Assembly: GCF_032452875.1 (NCBI RefSeq)
Contig: NC_083868.1
Location: forward strand, 100,250,537-100,314,536
Reading direction: 5' to 3'
Length of the DNA: 64,000 bases
From: Bos javanicus
Taxonomy: Eukaryota > Chordata > Mammalia > Artiodactyla > Bovidae
Part shown: positions 46,196 through 58,788 of the stretch, in pieces
Layout of the letters: every line of letters starts with the position of its first letter
Position numbering within the stretch: the first letter of the stretch is position 1
The notes under the pieces: model-generated
Told to the model about the DNA's origin: nothing
The model's input: only the letters and a program-made list of their open reading frames with translations
Database searches by the model: none
Made by a program: the position numbers and the translations under genes

Positions 46196-46580
46196 GACAC
46201 AGTTGTGTTACCAGAATCCATATGTTGATGGCATAACCCTCCAATGTGAATATATTTGGATATAGGGCCTGTGAGGAAGCAATAAAGACTATATGAAATC
46301 ATAAACTCTCATTCTATAGACTAGTGCTCTTATAAGAAGAGGAGAAAACACTAAAACTCTCTCTCTTTCCACATGTATCCACTAAGGAAAGGCCATGAGA
46401 ACACACAGTGAGAAGGTGGCTTCTACAAGCCAGAAGAGAGCTCTTACCAGAAATCAACTATGCTGGCACTTTGATCATGGACTTCCAGTTTCCAGAAGTG
46501 AGAAGATACATTTTTTGTTGTTTAAAGCTTAACATCCAGACTGTGGTATATGCAGCCAAGCACACAAGATCCTAAGCCAC
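46196..46580 (+). mobile_element. MLT1/MST-type ERVL-MaLR LTR, sense
   Basis: Sense order: ccatatgttgatggcataac, tttggatatagggcctgtga, gtgctcttataagaagagga, ggccatgagaacacacagtg, ctgctggc-like atgctggcactttgatcatg, cttccagtttccagaagtga, ttttgttgtttaaagctt and gtggtatatgcagcc. It is the opposite orientation of the relative at 5520-5985. Decayed and non-coding. Confidence 0.78.
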
Positions 46581-47893
46581 AAGCAATGGTAATTTGAATT
46601 ATTGTAATATTATCACCTGCTACAGATTACCCATTCTTTATTTCTTCCTGCCAAATTGATTATCCCTGTACTCATCAAATACAAAAGCAACTCAACCCCA
46701 GAGTTTCATTTTTGACAATATCTTTCCTGAAGCCACTGCTGGTTCTATATATATATATATTTATTATTATTTTTTTTCATCAGTCAGTACTAGAAAATAC
46801 ATACCATAAACTCCAATTGGGTAACTTGAGAAGAGTTTAATAAAAGGCCTGTTTACTGTCATCTGAGCAGGGTGTCTGGAGATCCACAAGAGATACTACA
46901 TGTCATCACTAGGGCTGAGGAGATAAGAAGAGACAACAGTTACTGGAAGCTGGGAACCGAGACATGACCCCAGGGCCTCAGGAGGAAAGGCTGGCCGTCC
47001 CACTCCAGTCCTCATGGGAGGATCAGGGAACTCCCTCCTCTCCTTCCTCAAGACCCCTTATCACTTATTTTCAGGCTGTGTTTTCTTTTCTTTTAAACTG
47101 CGAGTGCTTTTATTGTACTGAACCTTTCTATCATTTCAGGACTGGGTACACACTTCAGGTATGGAATCGTCTTTTCTGTATGTGAGGTTTCTTCCAGTTT
47201 AAACATTTACACCTTTTAAGAGTAACTTATCCTTCACTTTGGATCTCAAACAATGAATCTCATGTAGGTAAAGCAGTTGATGGGATGGTATATGATCCCT
47301 CTGCTGGGGACACACATTTTCATCAGTTGAAGGATGAAAGTGGATGCAAAAGAGCAAAGAAGATGAATTGTAGAATAACTTCCATCTGCTTCCACCCTAG
47401 GCTCCTTTTTGCTTTTCTTGATCTTTCTTCCCACTCTGGAAGCAGACCTATATGGCTGTATGGATGGAAGGAACAGAGTGCTCCAGGGGTACTGGTTTCT
47501 TTTCCATTGGGTTGCCATGGTCTGGCTGCCATGTTTGGCAGAAGGGCAAAGTTGCTGGGAATCCACAGAGATGTCTCTGTTTCTGCAGTTTAGAAGCTGC
47601 ACTCTCATATCTAGGAGAAATACTTGTGTCCTAATTTTTACTAGTCCTGCATTATTCTAGTTTCTTTTGTGTTTTCTTATACCCTTGCCACATTTTGGTA
47701 AATAGTTCTTTTATCAAATTACCCAGTTTGAAAGTGCCATCTGTTTCCTGTTAGGACCCTGAATATATGTCTACTCTGGACCATACTGCTTCCTTGGCTC
47801 CTTTAGTTCTCTGAGCAGTCTGATGAAATAGGTTATGATAACACTTTAAAGGTAAGGATACTGAAGTTATTCAAGAGGTTGGTACATTTCTTT
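46581..47893. other. Anonymous sequence
   Basis: A short TA/ATT run lies at 46748-46780. Overlapping frames on both strands at 47246-47660 (up to 120 codons) are mutually exclusive and carry no motif. Probably chance. Confidence 0.4.
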
Positions 47894-48104
47894 CCAGGGC
47901 TTCCCAGGTGGCTCGGTGATTAAAGAATGTGAATGCAGGAGACACAGGGACTTTAGGTTCGATCCCTGTGTCAGGAAGATCCACTGGAGGAAGACATGGC
48001 AACCCACTCCAGTATTCTTTCCTGGAAAATCCAATGGACAGAGGAGCCTGGCAGGCTGCAGTCCATGAGGTCGGAAAGAGTCAGACATGATTGAGTACTC
48101 AAGC
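47894..48104 (+). mobile_element. Bov-tA SINE with TSD
   Basis: Head gggcttcccaggtggctcgg, B-box-like ggttcgatccctgtgtcagg, body and tail. acatttcttt occurs at 47884-47893 and 48105-48114. Confidence 0.94.
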
Positions 48105-48199
48105 ACATTTCTTTTCAGCTTTCTATGAATTGCACTTCAAAAAAGTTGAAATCAGCTTGTACAAATTGTATTTGCTTTTTTTTTCTCTTGTCATTTTCT

Positions 48200-48365
48200 C
48201 TTTGCTTGTGTCATGAAGTTTTCTTCATAAATATAATTTTAAGCACTGCATAACAATCTACTTTGTGGATATGACATGATTTATCAAACTCATTCTCTTA
48301 TGCTGAACATTTGGATCATTTTATGTTTTTCACTACTCTGAATAAAACCATGATGAACATTTCTG
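48200..48365 (-). mobile_element. Antisense old L1 fragment
   Basis: gtggatatgacatgatttat, ttatgctgaacatttggatc and aaaaccatgatgaacatttc follow the reversed L1 3' region order. Short and diverged. Confidence 0.55.
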
Positions 48366-48399
48366 AGAGTGGCACTATCTAATCTGATTTTCTCATCAG

Positions 48400-48674
48400 A
48401 TACATACACATAAATATATATTATATGTATAAATATATACAATATGTACATATTGTACATAATATATTCAATATGTACTTGATAAAATACATAATATATA
48501 ATATATACATAGATTCAGTTTGAAATATTATCTTTCTCTCTCTATATATATATATCCATACACACACACACATATACGTATATGTATATATAATATAGTC
48601 AGTTCCAAGAATGAATTATTCTAGGAGTGAACTCACTGCATGGACCCAGAATAAGAAACTCTCTGCACAACAAA

Positions 48675-48706
<32 letters not shown>

Positions 48707-48860
48707 ACACACATAAATATGTAATATTCATTATAAACAAACATCTATATCTTTAGGTATTTATATGTCTATATATAGGTCTATTTATTCATTTATTTGG
48801 TACATGCATAAATGTATATGTGTGCATGTGTGTGTGTGTGTATGTGTGTTTTGTTGTACA
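48400..48860. repeat. Microsatellite cluster: (TA)n, (TATG)n, (CA)n, (TG)n
   Basis: AT repeats at 48410-48515 and 48541-48600, (CA)n at 48675-48714 and (TG)n at 48820-48850, separated by short unique pieces. A perfect 20-bp palindrome lies at 48438-48457. Confidence 0.9.
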
Positions 48861-49284
48861 GTGAGTTTCTTATTCTAGTTTGTTCTGGTTCAATTTTTTT
48901 CTCTATTAATCTTGCCAAAGATACAGGATAAATAGTAGTGTTTCCAAGCAATGAGTTTAATCCCAGAATAAACTGTTCTTAGAGCTGACTATTTATTTTG
49001 AGCAGGTTAGAAACATTGGTAATGGTAATGTCTTATATTTGAACAGTACAGTAGAACTTACAAGGCAAATCTCACATGGCCAACCAAATTTCTCTGTATG
49101 CTAGACTGGACACATGGAGAAGAAACAAACCACAAGGTCTAAGATTTGCCATAATGTCAATTTGGTCACTTGTATATTGACACTGAGTCAGAAAAATTCT
49201 GAAAGCTCCAGAGTGATTCTAATGAACACTAGCATCCCATTAACTGTATTTTTCACGACTGAGAAGGAGATGAATAGTCTAAGC
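48861..49284. other. Anonymous sequence
   Basis: Nothing firm recognised. Confidence 0.35.
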
Positions 49285-49440
49285 TTGGGATCTGCACACT
49301 TAGCCCCTGCTCTGCTATTTACCAGCTGTACAAAAGATTTTATTTTTCTCAACTTCAGATTTTTCATCTGTAAATGGGGCTAAGAATACCTTCCTAACAT
49401 AGCTATTGTTAAAATGAAATGTGCATTCATATTTAAAAAT
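49285..49440 (+). repeat. MIR SINE
   Basis: ctctgctatttaccagctgt, cttcagatttttcatctgta, aatggggctaagaatacctt, agctattgttaaaatgaaat in MIR order. Confidence 0.75.
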
Positions 49441-50724
49441 CATTTGATAAAATATTGTTGAATATCAGTGGGCTAGAGACATACTGGATATAGCAAGGGG
49501 TTCTATTTTTGGATATTACTAGGTTGTTCATTATTTTTCATTGATCATTATATAATCTAGAATAAAGGGAAACATATGTTGCCACTGCATTACATATTTA
49601 GTACTGAACCAACTGTCATATAGGAAGTTCTTTGTGTTTATTTTTTATGATCCTAGATGTTATTGCTTGACCTTGTCTCTGCTCTTACCTGGAGTAGGCT
49701 GTTGCCTCTTGGTGAGTCTTGAAATTTCACAGTTGTAATTACTTATTTGCACTAAAATCACTCTTACTTGCAAGAACAACATGGCATGGGATCTTTTAAC
49801 ATAGAAGAGTTGCCCTAGAAAGAATGTGAGGAAATATCCTATCCTTGTATTATAAATTCAAATTCCCAAGGAGGCATAAATGAATAGTGATGAATATAGA
49901 GTCCTGTGACCCCCTTACCTTTAATATTCTCATGTGTGATAGAGACTTGAGTATGGAGATCTATAACTAAGTATATAACTATGAGAAAAATAAATATTAC
50001 TATGAGGAAATGATAATGGGGGAGTGTTGATAAATAGAAATGGAACTTTAGTTTCTATAAATCTAGGAAAACTTAGTGTGGGATGGTAATTTGGGCAAAT
50101 TGGAGATGCACACCTTATACTGGATCTCTGGAAACAGACTCTGAGGAACAGCATGACCTGTAGGCTCGTAGGGATGTGCTCTTAAGAGATGCATTTGTAA
50201 GAAAGTAAGGAAAGCAGAGTTGAGTAAAGATCTCATCTGACTTCATGGAGAGCTCTAGAGCCGGAACGGCCCTTCAGAGTTGTCCTCAACTAATGGAGAG
50301 GAGCCACTCAATGGCTAAGGGCCCTCATTGGGAGGGAAAACAGTCTTGAGTTAGATAGTTTCTTGCAGCTGGTCAAGGTCCATCTCAATGTGGAACATAG
50401 CTATGAGCTGTCAGCAGTTGACATTTCCTGTAGAGACTGAATGAAGGGCGAAGGGATATGATGGTTACGTCAGCTCTGAAGAGAGAATTGGAGCAACACA
50501 GATCATCATAACCTTTCTATGCTGCTACCCAATTTCAGCTGGTTATTGTCACATGGAGAAACGAAGCTGATAAAGCCAAATCTTTCAGTGTTTCAAGGAA
50601 ATAATCTAATTTATCTTACTGAGTTAAATCTACCAATTTAAAATCCTTGTCAAATGTAAAATATTATAAGACACTCATGTAATCTCTGGGATCCTGGTTT
50701 GCTCCCAGTTTAATATTTAATTCC
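49441..50724. other. Anonymous sequence
   Basis: About 1.3 kb with no recognised repeat, RNA or exon. Confidence 0.4.
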
Positions 50725-50835
50725 ATCCTTTCATTTTACAGATGAGAACATTGAATCTTTGAGAAGAAAATAGAAAGTTCAAAGTCACAAAATTAGTCTG
50801 AGAACTTTGATTTCCTAGTTCCTAGTGCAGAGTTT
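50725..50835 (-). repeat. MIR SINE fragment
   Basis: Antisense core: ttcattttacagatgagaac, aaagttcaaagtcacaaaat. Diverged. Confidence 0.6.
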
Positions 50836-51293
50836 CTTGGCCCTTTCTCTAAATCAAGCAAATGGATATTAGTGAAAATGTGCTTTTTCTTAAACAAACA
50901 GTTCTCATCAGGTCTTCATAGGGCACTACAGATAATATCTTGTTCATTAAAATTTATTTGTAGACAGCCCCAAGGGAAACACTTGGTACTAAACACTTGC
51001 TCAGGGAAGACACTTCATAAAATCAAGCAGCACATGGCTGACCTCCTAATTAGGAGATTAGGACAGATCTGTAAGTCTCTGGGGATCCATAAAAGATTAT
51101 AAATAGTTGAGAAAGTCAGATTGTAAAGTACATTCTATAAGGGAGTTCCAGTGGAATGGATGTCTTTTTTATGCTCTTCTTAATGCTAACTAGGTGCCAT
51201 CAGAGCTGGAAAATATTTTTTATTGAACTTTTAATTTCTTATAGAGACACTTGTTTAGTGTCTTCATTTTTAGGACAATGTGCATGCAATATG
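50836..51293. other. Anonymous sequence
   Basis: Nothing recognised. Confidence 0.4.
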
Positions 51294-51517
51294 TGCTCAG
51301 TCACTCAAGCATGTCTAACTCTTTGTGACCTTATGGACTGTAGCCCACCAGGCTCCTCTGTCCACGGGATTCTCCAGGCAAGAATCCTGGAGTGGGTTTC
51401 CATGTCTGCCTCCAGAGGATCTTCCTGACCAAGGGATGGAACAGGCAGCTCCTGAGCCTCCTAAACCTCCTGCATTGGCAGGTGGATTCTTTTATCACTG
51501 AGCTGCCAGGGAAGTCT
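51294..51517 (-). mobile_element. Bov-tA SINE
   Basis: Antisense: tgctcagtcactcaagcatg, ggcaagaatcctggagtggg, a locally expanded segment (ctcctgagcctcctaaacct), reversed head gagctgccagggaagtctc. Confidence 0.93.
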
Positions 51518-51684
51518 CTTAAGTGAAAGAGAAGTAGAAGTTTCAGGGAGTTTAGAGAAGACCTTTGATGGCCAAGGCCAGTAGAGTTGGTGAATCCTCC
51601 TTACCCTCAGATTGCCTACTTACTGCACATGACAAAGCCCCAGAGAAAATTCTGGGCTTGGGATAATCTATACCTATTTTAAAA

Positions 51685-52400
51685 ATAATCTTTTAAGTTT
51701 AGAACAATTTTAGGCTTATAGAACTATTATAAAAATAGTACCAAGAGTTCTTTAAACTCCATACCCAATTTTCCCTGTTATTAATTTTATATTAATATAA
51801 TACATTTGTCACAATTAACAAATATTACTACATTAACTAAAGTGTATATTTCATTCAACTTTCTTCAGCTTTGCCATATTATTTTCTATTTTAGGATTCT
51901 ATCCAGTATTCAATATTACATTTATTCTTTGTGTCTCCTTGACCTCATCTTGGTTGTGATAGTTTTTCAGAATGTTTTTTGTTTTTGATGACCTTGACGG
52001 TTTTGAGGATTACTTGTTAGGAATTTTGTAGATTATCCCTCAGTTGGGAATGTTCTAATGTTTTTCTCAAAATATGACTAGAGTATATGGTTTTGGAAGA
52101 GAGGCTGCAAAGGTGAAGTGCCATCTCATCCCATCACATCACATCAAAGTGACCCCATGTCAATATGACCATTGATATCAACCTTAATCAGTTGGCTAGA
52201 CACATTTGACAGTTTCTCTACTATAAAGTTATTCCCCTCTTTCCATACTGTATTATTTGGGAGACAGTCACTATGCATCATCCACGTTTAGAGTAGGGAG
52301 TTATATTCTTTCTAAGGATCGAGTATCTGCCTACATTATTTGCAATTTTTCTCCATGGGAGACTTAAAGTGTTTTTGCTGTGAATGAGAAGAGTAAGTTC
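51685..52400 (-). mobile_element. Antisense old L1 3' UTR fragment
   Basis: Plus strand: agtttagaacaattttaggc, ttgtcacaattaacaaatat, ttgacggttttgaggattac, gattatccctcagttgggaa, tgaagtgccatctcatccca, gggagacagtcactatgcat. This order is typical of reversed L1M-type 3' UTRs. Non-coding. Confidence 0.7.
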
Positions 52401-53632
52401 ATCTACCCCTGACTTACATTACAGGCATATCAACATTTTAAAATTATTATTTACTTCATTATTAAAGTTCTGCTATGACAGAAGAAATGAAAATTACAGG
52501 CTTTGATATCCTGCTGTGGTTGTGACATGGATTAGCTAAAAGGAATATTATTTTTTACAACTGTGGAAGGAAATTGAGATAAGGATAATTACTGAGTTTT
52601 TATGGGCCCTATGTTTTATTCTCTGATGGTACTGATTTTAAATACATTAAATTACTTTTTTGGCTTCTTTATTTTTTAAATTCTGAAAATATGATAACAC
52701 TTTTATAGGAGACTTGGACAATACAGAACAAGTTTACATACAGTTCAACTATATATTACAATTATTTTTTATGTAGATAAATTAAGATTTTTAGTTGGAG
52801 TTTCAATATCAAACTCTCAAAAGTTAACAGAATAAATATACAGGGAAGTAGAAGGATATAGTAGACCCAAAAAGCACTATGAAACAATTCAACGTAATTA
52901 TGATTTATACAATTTCACACAACAGTAGGATAATAAAATTACTTTTTAAAAAAGCACTATTACTTTTGACGTTCAGACCAAGAGAAGGACCAATTCAATC
53001 ATATCTGCAATGTTTTCCTCACATTTTTTCCTTCTAGCTATTGTTGAACATGTGATTTCTGGAGGAATAAATATGGTGTGGATTCTATCCTATTGTGACG
53101 ATCACACTTCCTGCTTCAAAAAGGACTGTCGAACAAAGCAAAGGACTCTCCTGATTGACTCTGGCTACTCCTGGTTCACTCTGGCTACTTCTGTACTGAA
53201 TGTACCATTTTGATCATAACAAAATGTCATGCAGATCATTTCAGGCAAAACTCAGTGACAGTATTCTGTGTTTAACATACAAGCACAGCAATTATTAAAA
53301 AAAATGGTTTGTGTGGTAGATGTGGCTCAGTGCAGGGGGTCTAGGCACAGAACACTTGAATTCAGCTAGGTTCATTTCTCATCAAGGTGGCACATTGCAG
53401 ACACTGCATCATTTTTTCCTTTGAAATGTTCTATTTTTAAGGGAAATTTTAAGGAAGAATAGTGATTTTATTACCATAACAAAACAGGATTATAACATCT
53501 GTTTCACAGCGTAGCTCATATCTTTTTTGACAGTTCTTACACATTTCTGAATATAATATTTCTTTCCATTCTGATGCCACACTTGTGGCTGACATCACTA
53601 GATATAGAATTGCACATATTTTAAGAAAAACT
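52401..53632. other. Anonymous sequence
   Basis: AT-rich, no repeat family recognised. The 67-codon frame at 53010-53213 (+) has no known motif. Confidence 0.4.
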
Positions 53633-53670
53633 GCCCGGCTAGCCCAGTTAGTAGAGCTTGAGACTCTTAA
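53633..53670 (+). pseudogene. tRNA-Lys(CTT) 5' half
   Basis: Thirty-eight bases follow tRNA-Lys positions 1-38 in register. They comprise the acceptor 5' strand GCCCGGC, the D arm (GCCCAGTTAGTAGAGC), the anticodon stem TGAGA and loop CTCTTAA with anticodon CTT. I count four changes against the usual mammalian gene. Homology stops exactly at the end of the anticodon loop: the 3' anticodon stem, TPsiC arm and acceptor 3' strand are absent, replaced by ggatatattttc. It cannot make a tRNA. No clear TSD or A tail was found. Confidence 0.82.
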
Positions 53671-53676
53671 GGATAT

Positions 53677-53716
53677 ATTTTCTTTCCTTCCTTTCTTTCT
53701 CTATTCTTTCCTTCCA
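53677..53716. repeat. (CTTT/CCTT)n pyrimidine tract
   Basis: An imperfect polypyrimidine microsatellite 3' of the tRNA half. Confidence 0.85.
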
Positions 53717-53720
53717 TCTG

Positions 53721-55559
53721 GGAATATCCAGAGAAGATGATAATGATATAAGGGATTTGTCTGTGAATTCCAGGGAATGCATTGCAAAGTTCTGGAAATA
53801 GGAAGTAAGGGCAATGGGATCAGAAAAGAGGATTTTCAGAATTTTGTTAGGGTAAGATCCTGCATAGTGGTAACTTTGCTTGTTGACATAAACAGCAATA
53901 GAAATACTTCATCTCCCATCATTCTGAAATAATTTCTACTTGAAATGCATTTTCCCATTTTGCACCTGGACAAATACTGTTTGTGTGTTTTATCTTCTCA
54001 TGTAATATTTTTTACTCAACTCAACTATCTCCTTTTTTCTTTCTTTGTAGAACAAACATGATCAACCACACTCTTTTTGTGAGGACATTTGTATAATTTA
54101 CTCATTCAAATCCTTACTATTTACTATGTGCCAGTGCCCATGTAAGAAAGTATTGAACAGAAAGACATAGTCCCTGCAGCTGACATGAGTAAATGTGTCT
54201 GTTTGTATATGTTCGCTACGTCTCTTGTATACTCTCAAATGGTAAAGGTCATATTTTGTAATTATGCTATATCCCACTTAGCCCCTATATGACACAATCC
54301 TATAAAACTACTAAGTGTTTCATAGCTACATCGCAAAAAAGATTGAATGAATAGTTTTTGGCTCTCTCTTGAAATGGATGTGTAGCAAACATAATATGCT
54401 TAGATAAAGAATATGACCATATGTTTAGATAGATATATGTTTAATGCTTTGCAAATCAGCCTTTTATCATCTGTTAGCATTTCCAAATTATCTTACTGCT
54501 AATAAGGGAAAATGCTTTATATACTACTTATTTTTTATTAATTTTTAAAATGGTTATTGCCATCTTGAATAAAAGACCTCAGGAAAATGATAATAATAGA
54601 AGCGGTGGAATCAATTTAAAAAGCTCTTGATTCAAGAAAAGTGTTTAGTTGGAAGAAATTTGAGGCAGGAAAAAAAGAGATTAAAGAGACACACTGTTAG
54701 GGAACAATAAAATGTAATTCAAAAGATTATCTGATTAATTGTTAATATCAATATTCTCTAACTTCTTAAACAGTTGGTGAACTCATTCAGAGAAAACTTG
54801 AACAGGGAAAAATTAAAAAAAAAAAAGCAACACTGAGATCTTAATGTTTGAATTAGAACTCATTTTCTATTTTCTCAACCCAAAGGATGAAAAAGAGAAA
54901 ATTGCTCAAAGCTGCATGGTTAGTAAATATAATGTCAACCAACTGTCATTTAATACTGTTGGTAAATTCCATTGAAATTATTTTTCTTTTAAGCAGAAGG
55001 AGCGAGACAAATAATGAGTGGAATGTCTTCAGGATTTATGAATGCCTTAACTTTTCCCTCAGGATTAACTTAAGCACAGACCTATATAAAGAACAATGAC
55101 AATAAAAGAGGAACTTCCATCAGCAGTAGAGGAGAGTAGAAAAAGACAAACAAATGGTGAGTCACAGCTGGGTTGTAAATCTCAGTTTTTAAGTATACTT
55201 GTTATTTCCTTGATCAGATGCTAGGGAATATATTACAGGGAGAAGCTCAGGGAGCACCACCCAACTCTCAGAACTGAAGTTTTCGGGTAGGATCACTATT
55301 TTGGAACCATCGAAGTTAACTCACTTATCATCTCTCTGACAAGTACTATAAAGACAGACCAGCAATGTGTGAACAAAAGATAAATAGCAGCAGATCTGTG
55401 GATGGGGAAATTCAATTCCCAATGAACTGAATAGAGTAGAGATGACCTTGGCTGTCCTTTCTGGAATATGTGGCATATGATTACTCTCCAGTGATCCATA
55501 AAAATGTGGTAACAACACAGCATTAGTATTAATAACTTGCATTTTTTCCATGTGCTTGA
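53721..55559. other. Anonymous; possible L2-type remnant at 54085-54190
   Basis: ttactcattcaaatccttac, atttactatgtgccagtgcc and catagtccctgcagctgaca recall an ancient L2/MIR-era repeat (54085-54190). An A run lies at 54818-54829. The rest is unrecognised. Confidence 0.4.
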
Positions 55560-55725
55560 AATATAAAATACTTTAATATAAAGTATCCTATTTGAGTGCC
55601 ATATTTTTACTGTGATATAGGGAAGAATATATTTTCTAAGAAGGAAACTGATGTTCCTGACTGTGGAAAGATTGTTCAAGGTGATCCAGCAATTAAGTGG
55701 CAAAGCTGGCACTAGAGCCAAGGTG
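55560..55725 (-). repeat. MIR SINE
   Basis: Antisense order: ctaagaaggaaactgatgtt, aaggtgatccagcaattaag, tggcaaagctggcactagag. Diverged but in register. Confidence 0.65.
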
Positions 55726-55899
55726 TGCAGCCCTTCCTCTTGTGCCTTCTCTGATAATTGCCATCAGGACCCAGGCCTGACATATGCTGCTGATCTGTCT
55801 TTGGATCAGAATCTAAAATACAGAATCTAGTTTATTGTAATCATGCCCTCACAAATTCAGCAAATTATTTTAAAAAATGAATTAATCTTAAACAAATAT

Positions 55900-56099
55900 G
55901 GGCTTCCCTGTTAGCTCAGATGGTAAAGAATCTGCCTTCAATTGCAGGAGACCTGGGTTCGATCCCTGTGTCAGAAAGATCCCCTGGAGAAGGGAATGGC
56001 AACCCACTCCAGTATTCTTGCATGGAGAATTCCTTGGACAGAGGAGCCCGGTGGGCTACAGTCCATGGGATAGCAGAGTCGAACATGACTGAGTGACTA
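55900..56099 (+). mobile_element. Bov-tA SINE
   Basis: Complete head gggcttccctgttagctcag, B box ggttcgatccctgtgtcaga, body, end catgactgagtgactaac. Flanks resembling taaacaaatat and taaactaatat suggest a TSD. Confidence 0.95.
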
Positions 56100-56397
56100 A
56101 CGCTAAACTAATATATACATAAATTGATGGTTTGTAACTTGTGTTCTTGTTTCTTTAAGTTTTAGAAAAGCTTTAATATTATCTATGTGTATTTTGTGCA
56201 TTGGTCTTAGAGTCACCAGCTGCTGAATGGACATATCAGGTGAGCATAACCAGACATTATGACATGAATAACGTATCCAAGAAGACATCTTTTAAGAACA
56301 AGATAACAGATCCCACACATTTATTTCCATAGGTAACGTAAAAATATTCTGTGGTAAATAAGACTTTCATATTTTTATAAAAATGAAGTTAGTTGTA
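56100..56397. other. Anonymous sequence
   Basis: Nothing recognised. Confidence 0.4.
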
Positions 56398-56410
56398 TCC
56401 ATTGACTCTT

Positions 56411-56577
56411 CAGTTCAGTTCAGTAGCTCAGTTGTGTCTGACTCTTTGCGACCCCATGGACTGCAGCACGCCAGGCTTCCCTGTCCATCACCAACTCCCA
56501 GAGCTTACTCAAACTCATGTCCATAGAGTCAGTGATGCCATCCAACTATCTCATCCTCTGTCATCCCCTTCTCCTCC
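56411..56577 (-). mobile_element. BovB 3' end, 167 bp, with 13-bp TSD
   Basis: Antisense cagttcagttcagtagctca through ccaactcccagagcttactc to ccccttctcctcc. Flanks tccattgactctt (56398-56410) and tccattgactgtt (56578-56590) form a 13-bp TSD with one mismatch. Confidence 0.93.
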
Positions 56578-56590
56578 TCCATTGACTGTT

Positions 56591-58491
56591 GGCTCTTTTT
56601 AAATGTTACCTCACAGAATGTCATATGGTTAGAAAAGATGAAGCCCTTTGAAAACGTAAGTTTGTCCTATAAGTGGCAAGTATTGCAATTAAAATTCATA
56701 TTCACTCTCAAGCTCATTTGATGTCCTTCAGAAATGATGAGATTGGCAACCAATCTGAATCAGTGTGTATAGATCTTAATGTTTGCATGAATGGCTCCCC
56801 TCTAATTATTTAAACCCACAACAAGCAACTTAGTAAGTGCCCAGGCAGTGTTATATCAATACAAGTGACTTTGTGACCCATGGTTTGTGTGTAAAATAAG
56901 CAACTTAGGTAGTTATAAAAAAGTTTACTGAAAATCTCCCAAAGCAACTGGTATGTAAACCTTTAAAATGTTAGAGGAGTTCAGGGAACCAAAGTTGGTA
57001 TTTTTATGGAATGTTTAAAGCCAGACATAAATATTTTAGTGAACTGAACTGCTCACTCATCTGGAGTTTACGACTTGGTTCAAAACCATTTATCTAGTCA
57101 GAAGCTAGTCCTAAACTATAGTTTAATATTTCTGTTATACAATTGCAGCAATGAAGTATTACTGATTCTCCATTTAAAGAGTTCTGTATAGCTAAAGGAG
57201 TTAAGGAATGTGGAAATTGTTGGGTATGATTAGTAAAACCAGTAAAAAAACAATAAAAATATATGCATTTTATGGAAGAATAATCATTTACTTTTCAGCA
57301 ACCTCAGGATTATATGCCTTGAAATATTTTTTCCCATGACCAAAATAAGGACCTTTGCTGAAACCTCATGAAACAAAGAAAGAAGGCAATAAATATTAAT
57401 AGAGCTGTTTACATGGTTCTGTAGCTGAATTTATGCTTGCAATAATACAGGTACACTCTCCAAATTGCTAGCAAGAGGAAGAAATGGGCTTTATTAATGT
57501 CTACAATTTCAAAGTGCTGCTCCAGATTTTACTCAGGAAATTATTGCTTAAAATCAGTGGAATGTGTAAGACTGTTTTCCCTTAGTTTCTGTACTGCATC
57601 TTATTTGTATTACTCTTTCATTTTGAAAATTTCAAGGTTAAACAACAAGCTCCTTCATGGTATGACACAATAAAATGAAATTACATTAAAAAAGTAAAAA
57701 AAAAATTGAGCTAAGATATTGGATAATGCAAAGGTATCAATGCAATTACCATGCTACCATAGCAATGAGGAATTCTGTACAATGAAGTTATCTTCTTCAG
57801 GTTCTAGAAGAGAGCTAAATGTGTTTTTATTAGAATGAATCTTTTTGAGGACAAAGACACTGCTGTATCCCAAAGGCCTCAAATGATGTCTGGAATGAAG
57901 TAGGCATTTAAGAAAAAATCTTAAATTAATTAGTGATAATTACAATAAATCAACTACAAACTAAATTTACAACATGCAGAAGACTGTGATATTTGCTTTC
58001 TATTTTCACCAAGATACTAATCCAGCACACCAAACTCAACATCTCTAAAATCAAACAATATTTTCTTCCACAACAGCTTTATAACTGATCATTCTCTGTT
58101 CTAATGAATGTCATGATATATTTCCTGACATTCCAGGTAAAGCCTCAGTCATGTATTACCCTATATGTATCCATATCATCATCTTAGCCCCTTCTAAGGC
58201 TGATGTTCTGCCTGCCTACTCAACCTAGGCAATATGTTTCACTTAGCCACAAAGTCTCCAATCTGATCACAACTGTTCTGATTTGTTTGTTTAGGATATT
58301 TTGTCCTGACAAGTATAAGAATCTACAGCTTCTTTGCCTTCAATTTCTGTTCTTTTAAAATCACTCAGAGATGATGGGACTTGTAAATTGTATTAGCTTG
58401 CACCAGATTGTGCTGAATGTACAGGGACAAAAATTATCTTCTATAAAAAAGTCATCATCTTTACCCCTCAAACACACTCTATAAAGTTGTG
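56591..58491. other. Anonymous block, repeat-poor
   Basis: About 1.9 kb with no recognised transposable element, the longest such run after 31141-33355. A short A run lies at 57696-57706. No exon identified. Confidence 0.4.
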
Positions 58492-58500
58492 TTAGTAGCC

Positions 58501-58779
58501 CGCTGCTGCTGCTGCTGCTAAGTCGCTTCAGTCGTGTCTGACTCTGTGTGACCCCAGAGACAGCAGCCCACCAGGCTCCCCCATCCCTGGGATTCTCCAG
58601 GCAAGAACACTGGAGTGGGTTGCCATTTCCTTCTCCAATGCATGAGAGTGAAAAGTGAAAGTGAAGAGCTCAGTTGTGTCCGACTCCTAGAGACTCCATG
58701 GACTTCAGCCTACCAGGCTTCTCCGTCCATGGGATTTTCCAGGCAAGAGTAATGGAGTGGGGTGCCATTGCCTTCTCCA
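58501..58779 (-). mobile_element. BOV-A2 SINE with 9-bp TSD
   Basis: Antisense dimer with (GCT)n start. ttagtagcc at 58492-58500 and 58780-58788 marks the insertion. Confidence 0.95.
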
Positions 58780-58788
58780 TTAGTAGCC

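Noticed and set aside
47246..47660. Overlapping frames on both strands (up to 120 codons)
   Set aside because: Frames on opposite strands cannot all be coding; none has a recognisable domain.
52133..52146. catcccatcacatcacatc short tandem as a regulatory array
   Set aside because: It falls in the L1 3' UTR remnant, where this sequence is normal for the family.
55296..55721. 141-codon hydrophobic antisense frame
   Set aside because: Its upstream third is a MIR remnant, and hydrophobicity is expected from AT-rich DNA read in the Ile/Leu/Phe-rich frame.
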